Assembly: GCA_017650045.1 (NCBI GenBank)
Contig: JAGCFP010000048.1
Coordinates: 1 to 46,791, forward strand
Length of the DNA stretch: 46,791 bases
Direction of reading: 5' to 3'
From: Bacteroidaceae bacterium
GTDB lineage: Bacteria; Bacteroidota; Bacteroidia; Bacteroidales; Bacteroidaceae
A program made the translations under genes and the position numbers. A model generated the notes under the pieces. That model saw only the letters and a program-made list of their open reading frames with translations. It did not search any database and was not told the DNA's origin. Below are positions 22,444 through 30,373 of the stretch, in pieces. Position 1 is the stretch's first letter. Each line of letters opens with the position of its first letter.

Positions 22444-23763
22444 CTAATTGGCCACTTTCACACAGATCATGTGCGTCTGGTCACGCAGCAGCAGCTTGCC
22501 GTCGGCCAAGGCCATGGCTCCCCAGTTCTGTACGCCGAAGCTGGCCATGAACTGGTTGCTATCGTCGCTCTTCTCAATCAGCAGCTCTGCCTTGGCTATC
22601 TGCTTGAAACCCGTTGGATCAGGCTCCACCAGGTAGAGGGTCTTGGCACCATCGGTTGCCAGCATCAGTCCGTTGGCTATGATGATGCTGCCACGATTGA
22701 AATCGGGATTGCGACGCGTCTTCCAAAGCAGTTTACCATTCAGGTCCATGCACACCATACCGTCGCGCTTGGCGTTGGTTCGATAGAGGGCGTAGAAATG
22801 ATCGTTAAAGAATACAGCCGGCTTGGTCTGGTCGCCAAACTCTGTCGTAGTGAACAGCTCCTTAGCCTCATAGGCGCCATTGGCACCCTTGTTTACCTGC
22901 AGTAAGGTGGCACCACGCTCATAACCACCCACCACCAGCAGGCGGTTCTGGCTAGCATCGGTCGGACTGGCTACCGGGATGTGGCACTCCCAGTCGTCAT
23001 AGCGCCAGAGGATCTTGCCAGTCAACGGCTCCATACCCACCACGCTGCCCTTCTTTACATCTTGCTGAGGGCCACCTGGGAAGCCTGCCTGTGAGGCTGT
23101 CACCATCACCACATGGTCGGCTCCGTCTATTTTAATTATGGTGGGACTCACATAGCCAGTCGGTCCTAATGATGGGGTCTTCCACTTCACGGCACCCGTA
23201 TGCTTGTCATAGGCCACCACCCCTGCATCAGGAGCCTGAGAGGCGATGATCAGCAGGTCGCCATAGATCAGCGGGCATTGAGAGATGGCCCATGTAGGAA
23301 TCTCTCCGCCTCCAAAGTCGGTCCACACATTCTTGTGCCACACGGGCTGATGGGTGTTGATGTCTATGCAATACAGGTCGCCGTTAGGGCCGCAGGAAAA
23401 CACATACTTATCATCTACGGCAGGTACCGTTCGAGAGCCTGGGAACATCACGGAGCCAGGAGAGCTGTAGCCAAAGTTCCAGAGTTCCTGTCCCGTATTG
23501 AGGTCGTAGCAACGCATGGTGTCGCCCACCTCATCATCGCGGTCCAGCAGATACACTTTTCCGGCTTTCACCACAGGGCCGCCGAAGCCGATGCCCAGGT
23601 TGGTGCTCCATAACACTTCAGGGCCACTCTCGGGCCAGGTGCGCAGCAATCCCGGTTGTGAGGTGATGCCATTACGGTCGGGTCCCATGAACTGGGGCCA
23701 GTCTTGCGCCTGCATGCTAAGAGCTAATGCCAGCATCGCAGTTGAAATAAGAAGTCTTCTCAT
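22444..23763 (-). CDS. Exported PQQ-like beta-propeller protein
   Basis: A 439-residue protein with a Sec signal (MRRLLISTAMLALALSMQA) and PQQ-type propeller repeats: DWPQFMGPDRNGI at the front, then blades with the pattern CYDLNTGQELW, CIDINTHQPVW, AYDKHTGAVKW, GMEPLTGKILW and CMDLNGKLLW. This is the PQQ_2/outer-membrane-lipoprotein-like family. Many members do not bind PQQ and act as scaffolds, so enzymatic PQQ use is not claimed. The -7 box is at 23794-23801. It is transcribed towards the AraC gene. Confidence 0.85.
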   Translation of the reverse strand: MRRLLISTAMLALALSMQAQDWPQFMGPDRNGITSQPGLLRTWPESGPEVLWSTNLGIGFGGPVVKAGKVYLLDRDDEVGDTMRCYDLNTGQELWNFGYSSPGSVMFPGSRTVPAVDDKYVFSCGPNGDLYCIDINTHQPVWHKNVWTDFGGGEIPTWAISQCPLIYGDLLIIASQAPDAGVVAYDKHTGAVKWKTPSLGPTGYVSPTIIKIDGADHVVMVTASQAGFPGGPQQDVKKGSVVGMEPLTGKILWRYDDWECHIPVASPTDASQNRLLVVGGYERGATLLQVNKGANGAYEAKELFTTTEFGDQTKPAVFFNDHFYALYRTNAKRDGMVCMDLNGKLLWKTRRNPDFNRGSIIIANGLMLATDGAKTLYLVEPDPTGFKQIAKAELLIEKSDDSNQFMASFGVQNWGAMALADGKLLLRDQTHMICVKVAN

Positions 23764-23793
23764 AAGTCTTTTTGTAAATTGTAATTATCAGGG

Positions 23794-23801
23794 CAAATAT
23801 A
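23794..23801 (-). promoter_or_regulatory. Promoter -7 box of the PQQ-like propeller gene
   Basis: TATATTTG on the minus strand, about 30 bases before the ATG at 23763. Confidence 0.55.
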
Positions 23802-23966
23802 GCGAGTTTTGATATTACCATGTGTTATACAAATTCCCGTACAACTTACACAATTTACAGATTTTATAATCCGTTTCTCACAACAAATGCATCTTTCTCA
23901 CCACTTTCGGCATTCTATGTAAATTTAAAGGCAATTTTGGAAACAATCTATCTGCCTTTTGGTTCG

Positions 23967-23974
23967 TATCTTTG
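23967..23974 (+). promoter_or_regulatory. Promoter -7 box of the SDR/AKR pair
   Basis: TATCTTTG, leaving an unusually long leader of about 125 bases before the ATG at 24107. The remainder of the 23764-24106 gap shows no gene and no clear structured element. Confidence 0.55.
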
Positions 23975-24106
23975 CAGAGACAAAAGATATTTCACCAAAT
24001 CATTTGAGCAATTATGGAAGGACGTGCACAACCATGAATTACTCATTTGCAAGCTAAGCTTACCAAGCATATAGTTTTAACATTAATAATATAAGGAGAA
24101 CAAATT

Positions 24107-24955
24107 ATGATTTTCGACCGTAACAACGAGAAAGCAGTAGTGGCACTCTTAGGTGCCGGCAGTATGGGAACGGCCATCGTGCGCCGCATAGCAGCAGGCA
24201 AGAAGATCCTGCTGGGTGATATCAGCCAGAAAGCGCTGGAGCGTGTTTCTGACAACTTCCGCCGTAGTGGCTATGATGTAGAGACCTGCATCGTTAATGC
24301 GCTGGAAAAAGACAGCATCGAGGCTTTCGCTAAGAAAGCTGCCGAACTGGGACCTGTGATGTACTTCATCGATACAGCAGGAGCATCGCCTAATCAGGCC
24401 AGTCCTGAGCATATTGTCAACCTCGACATGCTGGGCACAGGCTATGCCGTCGATGCCTTTGGCAAAGTAATGGCCGCAGGTGGAGCCGGTCTCATCATCT
24501 CCAGCCAGGCTGCCTATATGTACCCCATCCCTAACGAAATCGAACTTCAGTTGGTAAATACCCCAACCGAGAAATTGGCCGAGGTACCTTTCATTAAGGA
24601 GGTAGCTTTGCAGAACTCAGGCTTCGCCTACATGATCGCCAAGCGTCTGAACCACCTGCAGGCACAACGTGCAGCTGCCACCACATGGCGTGAGCGCAGG
24701 GCACGCATCAACACCATCAGCCCAGGAGTCATCGTCACTCCATTGGCCTATGATGAGTTCAATGCCAACGGCGCAGGCTATCAGGCCATGATCGATGCTT
24801 CAGCCTCACGCCGAGTGGGTACCAGCGATGAGATAGCCGAGGCGTCAGCCTTCCTTCTGGGCGAGCATGCCACTTTCGTCAACGGTACCGACCTGCTCAT
24901 CGACGGAGGTGTCATTGCCTCTATCCGTACAAGAGAATTCAAACTTCAAGGATAA
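24107..24955 (+). CDS. Short-chain dehydrogenase/reductase
   Basis: A 282-residue cytoplasmic SDR. The nucleotide-binding motif is GAGSMG (16-21), followed by the acidic residue of LLGDIS typical of an NAD-type site. The catalytic Ser lies in ISSQAAY and the Tyr-Lys pair in FAYMIAK; INTISPGVIVTPL and LIDGGV close the fold. A Shine-Dalgarno-like AAGGAG precedes the ATG, unusual for this window. The next gene, an exported aldo/keto reductase, starts six bases after the stop, so they form an operon. A 40-residue stretch (IELQLVNTPTEKLAEVPF) between Ser and Tyr is longer than in classical SDRs and probably shapes substrate binding. The substrate is unknown. Confidence 0.88.
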   Translation: MIFDRNNEKAVVALLGAGSMGTAIVRRIAAGKKILLGDISQKALERVSDNFRRSGYDVETCIVNALEKDSIEAFAKKAAELGPVMYFIDTAGASPNQASPEHIVNLDMLGTGYAVDAFGKVMAAGGAGLIISSQAAYMYPIPNEIELQLVNTPTEKLAEVPFIKEVALQNSGFAYMIAKRLNHLQAQRAAATTWRERRARINTISPGVIVTPLAYDEFNANGAGYQAMIDASASRRVGTSDEIAEASAFLLGEHATFVNGTDLLIDGGVIASIRTREFKLQG

Positions 24956-24961
24956 AGCCTA

Positions 24962-25888
24962 ATGAAAAAGATTTTATTTACATTATTTACCATTTTATGT
25001 GTGACAACTATGAACGCTCAGCATAATCAAACATATCTTACACTAAATAACGGGGTACAAATGCCTCAGTTTGGCCTCGGAGTCTATAGCATCCCTGCAG
25101 GCGACATGACCTACAACTCTGTACTGACAGCCCTGCAGAGCGGCTACCGCCACATCGACACAGCCCACGCCTATCAGAACGAAGCCAACGTGGGACAGGC
25201 CATCAGGGAAAGTGGCATAGCTCGCGACTCTATCTGGGTCACCAGCAAGCTCTGGCCCAATGAATATGGTGAAGGCAAGACGTTGAAGGCCATCGACAGG
25301 ATGTTGGGGCGCTTGGGACTCGACTACGTTGACCTCGTATATTTCCACCAGCCTATTGGCGACTATGTGGGTGGCTGGAAAGAGATGGAGAAAGCCCTCG
25401 AAACCGGCAAGGTGCGTGCCATCGGCATTTCTAATTTCGATGTGAACGACTCCATCTGGAACTCCCTCGTCGAGACAGCCCGCATCAAGCCGCAAATCGT
25501 GCAGATAGAGTGTCATCCTTATGCCCAGCGCAAGCATTGGCAAGAGATGGCCAAGAAGCACGACATCAAGATAGAGTGCTGGTTCCCACTTGGCGGACGC
25601 GACTCGAAAGGCGAAATCCTGCGCGACCCTGTCATCAACCAGATAGCTCAGGCGCATGGAATGACAGCTGCCCAGGTCATCATCCGCTGGCACCTGCAAG
25701 AAGGCTTCTCAGTAATCCCCGGCTCCACTAATCCTGCTCATATACGTGAGAATATCGGGGCCTTCGACTTTGCCCTTACGGATGCCGAAATGCAACAGAT
25801 TCGCTCACTCGACCGTGAAGCCCGTTACTTCAACATGTCTTATGAAGACCAGAAGAGGTGGTTCGGCCAATGGAACCCGACCGACTGA
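24962..25888 (+). CDS. Aldo/keto reductase with Sec signal peptide
   Basis: A 308-residue AKR. The catalytic tetrad is complete: Asp66, Tyr71 (HIDTAHAYQNE), Lys96 (WVTSKLW), His129 (YFHQP). The C terminus has the coenzyme segment VIPGSTNPAHIRENI. Ahead of the barrel is MKKILFTLFTILCVTTMNAQ, a good Sec signal with cleavage after about residue 19, so the enzyme is predicted to be exported. That is odd for an NAD(P)H-dependent family, since the cofactor is not available in the periplasm. It is translated directly after the SDR gene. It resembles 2,5-diketogluconate reductase-type members. Confidence 0.88.
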   Translation: MKKILFTLFTILCVTTMNAQHNQTYLTLNNGVQMPQFGLGVYSIPAGDMTYNSVLTALQSGYRHIDTAHAYQNEANVGQAIRESGIARDSIWVTSKLWPNEYGEGKTLKAIDRMLGRLGLDYVDLVYFHQPIGDYVGGWKEMEKALETGKVRAIGISNFDVNDSIWNSLVETARIKPQIVQIECHPYAQRKHWQEMAKKHDIKIECWFPLGGRDSKGEILRDPVINQIAQAHGMTAAQVIIRWHLQEGFSVIPGSTNPAHIRENIGAFDFALTDAEMQQIRSLDREARYFNMSYEDQKRWFGQWNPTD

Positions 25889-25898
25889 TATATAAAGT

Positions 25899-25944
25899 TA
25901 TCCCCTGCTTCAAGCCTCCGATAGGTTTCTGCAGGGGATATTTC
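25899..25944. terminator. Bidirectional terminator between AKR and acetyltransferase 2
   Basis: TATCCCCTGC (25899-25908) pairs with GCAGGGGATA (25931-25940), followed by TTTCG. The two genes converge on it. Confidence 0.75.
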
Positions 25945-25947
25945 GTT

Positions 25948-26502
25948 TCAAACAGCACTCTTGATGAACTTGGCAGGATTACCTCCCACCACGGTATGCG
26001 GAGCCACATCCTTGGTCACCACGGCCCCTGCAGCCACGATGGCCCCATCGCCTATGGTCACTCCCGGACAGATGATGGCTCTGGCCCCTATCCAGGCACC
26101 CCGACAGATGCGCACAGGCTTAGGAATCAGCGTCCACAGGTTAGCGAAGTCATGATTGATGGTCAGCACATTCACATCGGGCCCTATCATCACGTCATCC
26201 TCGATGGTGATGCCCGCCGACGAGGTGGTATGGAAGCCATAGTTGATGAGCACCCGCTCGCCAATCTTGATCTGACAGGCATAGTCGATGGTCAGTGGCA
26301 CTCCGATGTTGGAAGTGGCAGGGAGCCGATGCTGGAACAGTTCTTCCATCAGCCCACGTACCTGGGGGTCGAAGGGCATCAGCTGATTGAGTTCATGACA
26401 CAACTGGGCACAGCGCATGCTTTCTACGCGGAACTCGCCTGCCTGTGGGTCGGTCTGGAGATTGATGTGTTCTCCGTTGTTGAATCTTTCAAAAACGTTC
26501 AT
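25948..26502 (-). CDS. Hexapeptide-repeat sugar O-acetyltransferase 2
   Basis: A 184-residue paralogue of the acetyltransferase at 20918-21466. They share YACQI.IG, the catalytic NHDF, and the near-identical end [10 protein letters not shown]...[10 protein letters not shown]. Its cap region differs. It lies 36 bases after the flavodoxin gene on the same strand without a clear promoter of its own, so it is probably co-transcribed. The pairing of an acetyltransferase with a redox gene and an AraC regulator occurs twice in this window, which suggests duplication of a functional set. Confidence 0.87.
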   Translation of the reverse strand: MNVFERFNNGEHINLQTDPQAGEFRVESMRCAQLCHELNQLMPFDPQVRGLMEELFQHRLPATSNIGVPLTIDYACQIKIGERVLINYGFHTTSSAGITIEDDVMIGPDVNVLTINHDFANLWTLIPKPVRICRGAWIGARAIICPGVTIGDGAIVAAGAVVTKDVAPHTVVGGNPAKFIKSAV

Positions 26503-26538
26503 TGTATCTTGATGCTTTTAATGGGTTGCTTTAATCAA

Positions 26539-27180
26539 CTAATATCCAAGGCTGTTGAGCCAACGCTGTACGCTGGCCTTTCCGCTGCGTACATCATGCC
26601 CAGCAATGGAGAACTGGCCTGTAACGGTGGCTTTAGGATAGGCTTTCTTGACATCACTCACCACGTTGCCTAATCCGCTGCCCTCATGGGTACTGAATGG
26701 GATGAGGGTCTTACCGCTGAGGTCGTTGTCACGGAAGAAGGTGAACATCACGCGTGGATAAGTGCCCCACCAGATAGGGCCTCCGATGAAGATAGTATCA
26801 TACTGAGCCAAGTCGGGCACCTGTCCCTTATAAGCTGGGAGCTCGCCCTTACGCTCTTCGTCTTGCGCCACCTTAATGAGTTGGCTGTAAGGCATGTCGT
26901 AGCTCTTCTCTGCCACAATCTCAAACTGATCGGCACCTGTCTGCTCAGAGATATAGTCGGCTACGATTTTCGTGTTGCCCACCTCGATAACACCTACGCT
27001 GTAGTTCTCTCCTGCATGTGAGAAGAACACCACCAATGCTTTTCCTTTCTTTTCCATATACGTTGTCTGATTACTTGTTTCGTTAGTTTCTGCCTCTTTG
27101 TTTACCTGTTTAGTGCCTCCGTTTGCGCTGCAAGAGACAGTAGCCAGCAGCGTCAGGGCGGCGATAAAAATACTTCTCAT
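26539..27180 (-). CDS. Lipoprotein-type flavodoxin
   Basis: A 213-residue protein. Residues about 40-213 are a flavodoxin domain: KGKALVVFFSHAGENYSVG is the phosphate-binding loop region, followed by DTIFIGGPIWWGTYPRVMFTFF and FSTHEGSGLG, typical of flavodoxins that bind FMN. Before it is a lipoprotein signal ending TVSC and an Asn/Glu/Thr-rich linker. An in-frame GTG at 27195 lies just four bases after the -7 box (27200-27207), so the ATG at 27180 (MRSIFIAAL) is taken as the start. A periplasmic flavodoxin needs a membrane electron donor; the polyferredoxin at 18671 is a candidate. Confidence 0.87.
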   Translation of the reverse strand: MRSIFIAALTLLATVSCSANGGTKQVNKEAETNETSNQTTYMEKKGKALVVFFSHAGENYSVGVIEVGNTKIVADYISEQTGADQFEIVAEKSYDMPYSQLIKVAQDEERKGELPAYKGQVPDLAQYDTIFIGGPIWWGTYPRVMFTFFRDNDLSGKTLIPFSTHEGSGLGNVVSDVKKAYPKATVTGQFSIAGHDVRSGKASVQRWLNSLGY

Positions 27181-27199
27181 TACGTAAAATTTCACGGTG

Positions 27200-27207
27200 C
27201 AAAGATA
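27200..27207 (-). promoter_or_regulatory. Promoter -7 box of the flavodoxin gene
   Basis: TATCTTTG on the minus strand, 19 bases before the chosen ATG at 27180. Confidence 0.6.
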
Positions 27208-27275
27208 CGGCGGAATTATGTCAGCCCATTTACATAAATTGCTGACATATTTATCAAAAATACGGAAATATCGAC

Positions 27276-28082
27276 TTATTCTCTATAAGCGCTGGGGCTG
27301 GTGCCTAAATATTTCTGTACGAATCTGCTGAAATAGGCTTGTGATGAAAAATTGAAATCATCGGAAATCTGGGTAAGGGTGAGCGCTCTATTGCGTAGTA
27401 AGCGTTGTATTTCTATGATGGTAAAGCGATTTATCCAATAGTTGGCTCCATGGCCACTGACTTTCTTACTCACTTCCGACAGGTATTTCGGAGTGACGCA
27501 AAGTGCATCGGCATAATAGCTCACTTCCCTATTCTGCCGATAATCACCACGGAAGAGCATCTGCAAGAATCCCATCATCAGGCTCGCTCCTTGGAATGGC
27601 ACGTCATCGCCAGGATAGAGCCTACGATGGAAACGGAAGAAATCGAGGAACATGGCTTGGCAGGCACAGCTCACCACATCGTTCTTGAAGGGGTGGTCTT
27701 CAAGGAGGCGCTCTTCCACCTCACGGAAATTTCGCTGGCATCGCACCTGCTCTGTCTCATCGAGCTGCATGAGGGGGTTGATGAACAACATGAGTGAGCC
27801 TCGCACTCCATAATTATTTCGTGGGGTTGACATCTCAATGAAACTGGGCGTGATGTAGATACAAGTGGCCTTAAAGTTGGCCGATGGCTGCACATCGCTC
27901 ACCAAGCTCCGTACACGCACGATCATGCAGTGGCCTGCCTGAAGCTCCATCCTTTCTCCGTGGTATTTCAGGGAACATGTTCCTTCATAGACATATACAT
28001 GCACCACATAATCCATCAAAGACTCTGAGACCAGGTTATCTACTCCATGCTCTACAATGACGTTATTGAGATTGTACTCCAT
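27276..28082 (-). CDS. AraC-family transcriptional regulator 2
   Basis: A 268-residue regulator with an N-terminal cupin-like part (VHVYVYEGTCSLKYHGERMELQAGHCMIV) and a C-terminal AraC double HTH (VSYYADALCVTPKYLSEVSKKV, then LTQISDDFNFSSQAYFSRFVQKYLGTSPSAYR). It lies directly upstream of the flavodoxin gene in the same orientation with about 80 bases between and is the likely regulator of flavodoxin and acetyltransferase 2. The -7 box is TATCTTTG at 28108-28115. It belongs to the same subfamily as regulator 1. Confidence 0.88.
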   Translation of the reverse strand: MEYNLNNVIVEHGVDNLVSESLMDYVVHVYVYEGTCSLKYHGERMELQAGHCMIVRVRSLVSDVQPSANFKATCIYITPSFIEMSTPRNNYGVRGSLMLFINPLMQLDETEQVRCQRNFREVEERLLEDHPFKNDVVSCACQAMFLDFFRFHRRLYPGDDVPFQGASLMMGFLQMLFRGDYRQNREVSYYADALCVTPKYLSEVSKKVSGHGANYWINRFTIIEIQRLLRNRALTLTQISDDFNFSSQAYFSRFVQKYLGTSPSAYRE

Positions 28083-28107
28083 TACTTCCCTTGTTGGTTT
28101 CTCCCCA

Positions 28108-28115
28108 CAAAGATA
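28108..28115 (-). promoter_or_regulatory. Promoter -7 box of AraC regulator 2
   Basis: TATCTTTG on the minus strand, 25 bases before the ATG. Confidence 0.6.
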
Positions 28116-28170
28116 AAGGATAATCGCAGGAAATCAAAATATGTGACACGGATTCTCGATTCGTGGGACT

Positions 28171-28209
28171 AAAAAAAACAGGCCCCCGTTCCTGAGAACA
28201 GAGGCCTGC
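28171..28209 (-). terminator. Terminator of the PD40 propeller gene
   Basis: CAGGCC...GTTC pairs with GAAC...GGCCTG, and the A run at 28171-28178 forms a U tract on the minus strand. Confidence 0.75.
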
Positions 28210-28229
28210 ATCATCTTATGGTCGATGTG

Positions 28230-29171
28230 TTATTCGCTCAGTCTGTAGCTTACGAAAGCCAGGTAGCGGCTATCGGGTGCCCAAGAGTTTACGTTGATGG
28301 TGCCCTGACCACCAAAGAGTTCAACCATCTTCTTAGGCTGTCCACCCTCTGCAGGCATCAGCCAAAGCTCTACGTTCTTGTTGGCCACATGCTGGTTAGG
28401 CTGCAGGTCACCCTTATGGTAGGTGATGTAGATCACTTGCTTGCCATCAGGTGATACGTGTGGGAACCAAGCATTGCGGGTCTCATCGAAGGTCATCTGG
28501 GTCTGCTCAGAGCCATCGGCATTCATGCGCCATACTTGCATCAAACCACTGCGAACACTGTTGAACCAGATGTGCTTGCCGTCTGGAGAATACTCTGGAC
28601 CATCGTCGAGGTCATCGGCAGTAGTGAGTCGCTTCTCCACGCCAGTACCATCGGCATTCATGGTGTAGATGTCGCGGATGCGGCCACCCTCACGGAAGGC
28701 GCAATATGCCAGTGTCTTGCCATCAGGGCTCCATCCATGCAAATAGCTGGGGCTTGAAGGTGTCACCAGGCGTGGCAGTTCCTTGCCATCCAGTGAAATG
28801 ATATACACGTATGAGCCACCGCCATTGGAGCTGGGGCTCGTACTCACTGCGATATACTTGCCATCGGCACTCAGCACATGGTCGTTGTTGCAACGAGAAA
28901 GGTAGTGGGTGTTCACCAATTCCACCTCACCAGTACCATCGGGAGAAACACGGTAGATGTGTCCGCCACTGTTATACACCAACCATTTGCCATCCTTGCT
29001 CCAGTTGGGAGCCTCGATGGTGCCATTAAATTCACGTACTACACGACGTGCACCTGTCTGGGTATCCAGCACTTCGAGGATGCTCGTCACACGTGGCTGC
29101 TGCTGTTGCTGCTGAGCCTTCAGGCCCAATGTCATGGCAGCCAAGGCCATCACTAATAATGTCTTCTTCAT
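28230..29171 (-). CDS. Exported TolB-like PD40 beta-propeller protein
   Basis: A 313-residue protein with a Sec signal (MKKTLLVMALAAMTLGLKA) followed by six PD40 blades, each marked by an S-x-DG-K turn: WSKDGKWLVY, LSADGKYIAV, WSPDGKTLAY, YSPDGKHIWF, VSPDGKQVIY and WAPDSRYLAF. The fold matches TolB's propeller domain but the TolB N-terminal domain is missing, so this is not TolB. A poly-Gln stretch (QQQQQQ) follows the signal. Proteins of this type in Bacteroidota are periplasmic; binding partners are unknown. The -7 box TATCTTTG is at 29206-29213. It could belong functionally with the two exported TIM barrels upstream. Confidence 0.85.
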   Translation of the reverse strand: MKKTLLVMALAAMTLGLKAQQQQQQPRVTSILEVLDTQTGARRVVREFNGTIEAPNWSKDGKWLVYNSGGHIYRVSPDGTGEVELVNTHYLSRCNNDHVLSADGKYIAVSTSPSSNGGGSYVYIISLDGKELPRLVTPSSPSYLHGWSPDGKTLAYCAFREGGRIRDIYTMNADGTGVEKRLTTADDLDDGPEYSPDGKHIWFNSVRSGLMQVWRMNADGSEQTQMTFDETRNAWFPHVSPDGKQVIYITYHKGDLQPNQHVANKNVELWLMPAEGGQPKKMVELFGGQGTINVNSWAPDSRYLAFVSYRLSE

Positions 29172-29205
29172 GATAAAAATACTATTTAGTTATAAATAAG
29201 TGTTG

Positions 29206-29213
29206 CAAAGATA
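29206..29213 (-). promoter_or_regulatory. Promoter -7 box of the PD40 propeller gene
   Basis: TATCTTTG on the minus strand. Confidence 0.55.
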
Positions 29214-29260
29214 ATCCTTATTTTTAATAATCAAGTGTTTTAAAGGAAAATTATAATGAT

Positions 29261-30199
29261 TCAGACAAATTCTGCGTTCATCAGGTAGGCTGCACTCTCA
29301 CGCAGACGCTCTGTCTGATGTCCGCTACGGGCATTCTCATCTTCCACGTAAAAGTCTGCATAGCCATTGGCGTGGAACTGACGGAAGATGCGCTCATAGT
29401 TCAGCATGCCACTCTGTCCCAAGGCTGCATAATCACGCACATGCAAGAGATGGAAACGCTGCGGATAACGTTGCAGATATTCCACAGGATCGTTGAAACC
29501 TTGCACAGCAGCCATGCAGTCGTACTCGAAGGTCACCAACGCTGGATCTGTCTCTTCAAGCAGCACATCCATAATCTGTCTGCTGCCCTCTGGATAGCGT
29601 CCTTCCAACAAGTAGAGGCTCTGTTCGCCTCCAGGTGCCACACGGTAGCAGAAGCCTGCATCGTTGTGCAGTCCCCACTCGATGCCTGCGGCTTTAGACA
29701 GTTGTCCCACTTCATTGAAGAGGGCTGCCACATGCTGTGTTTCCTCTAAGCTACGACACTGAGGCAGTGCTGGCTGTATGAGATACTTCACATCAAGCTT
29801 CACATGGTCGTCCAACGTCTTTTTCCAGAAATCCAGGAGTTCGGACTTATTGTCTTCTGTATAGGCGCGTAGGGATGGGCGCACGTGTGAGCTGCTTATG
29901 GTGAGTCCGGCTTCTTCGGCCATGCGACGGTATTCCATGATGTCTATGGGGGCGGCAAACATGCCCACCTTACCTTCACGATAGCCAGCCAACTCGAGGG
30001 TGCTATAGCCCATTTCTTTCACGGTGCGGAAGCCATTGGGGAGGTCGTTCTCCAACTCTGGGCCCATGCCATAGATTTGCAATCCGAAGTATTTAGATGC
30101 TTTCGCTGCGGATTCTTTGGGCTCTGGAGTACATGAGGATGCCATCACACCCATCATGGCCGCAGATACTGTTTTCAAAAAGTCTCTTCTTGTCATCAT
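29261..30199 (-). CDS. Exported sugar phosphate isomerase/epimerase-like TIM barrel 1
   Basis: A 312-residue AP-endonuclease-2-type TIM barrel (xylose isomerase-like). The start is a Tat-type signal (TRRDFLKT) with a lipobox-like ASSC. The barrel contains STLELAGYREGKVG, ISSSHVRPSL and EYDCMAAVQGFNDPVEYLQRYPQRFHLLHVRDY, with His/Glu/Asp residues in the usual metal-binding strands. The open frame extends to a TTG at 30226, but that lies inside the -7 box (TATTTTTG, 30224-30231), so the ATG at 30199 (or the adjacent one at 30196) is the start. Members act on sugars or inositols; export suggests a periplasmic sugar derivative. It is related in fold to the next gene upstream but has its own promoter. 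Confidence 0.85.
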   Translation of the reverse strand: MMTRRDFLKTVSAAMMGVMASSCTPEPKESAAKASKYFGLQIYGMGPELENDLPNGFRTVKEMGYSTLELAGYREGKVGMFAAPIDIMEYRRMAEEAGLTISSSHVRPSLRAYTEDNKSELLDFWKKTLDDHVKLDVKYLIQPALPQCRSLEETQHVAALFNEVGQLSKAAGIEWGLHNDAGFCYRVAPGGEQSLYLLEGRYPEGSRQIMDVLLEETDPALVTFEYDCMAAVQGFNDPVEYLQRYPQRFHLLHVRDYAALGQSGMLNYERIFRQFHANGYADFYVEDENARSGHQTERLRESAAYLMNAEFV

Positions 30200-30223
30200 A
30201 GCTTTATTGGTAAAAACTTGCAA

Positions 30224-30231
30224 CAAAAATA
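30224..30231 (-). promoter_or_regulatory. Promoter -7 box of TIM barrel 1
   Basis: TATTTTTG on the minus strand; it rules out the TTG start at 30226. Confidence 0.5.
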
Positions 30232-30313
30232 GAGTTTATTTATATCATTGCAAAAGAAATGAAACTTAATTATTTTAATGGCAATTATTTTGTTGTATGG
30301 CTAAGGATACAAA

Positions 30314-30349
30314 AAATCCCCTCTGCACAGTAAAGTGTGGAGGGGATTT
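30314..30349 (-). terminator. Terminator of TIM barrel 2
   Basis: AAATCCCCTC (30314-30323) pairs with GAGGGGATTT (30340-30349); the A run on the left gives a U tract on the minus strand. Confidence 0.8.
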
Positions 30350-30373
30350 GGTATCATGCTGTCAGATGGGGCA

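Noticed and set aside
22444-23763. PQQ-dependent dehydrogenase
   Set aside because: Only propeller repeats are seen; catalytic Asp/Glu and PQQ-binding tryptophan-docking pattern of true quinoprotein dehydrogenases were not identified.
28230-29171. TolB of the Tol-Pal system
   Set aside because: The N-terminal TolB domain is missing and no tolA, tolQ, tolR or pal gene is near.
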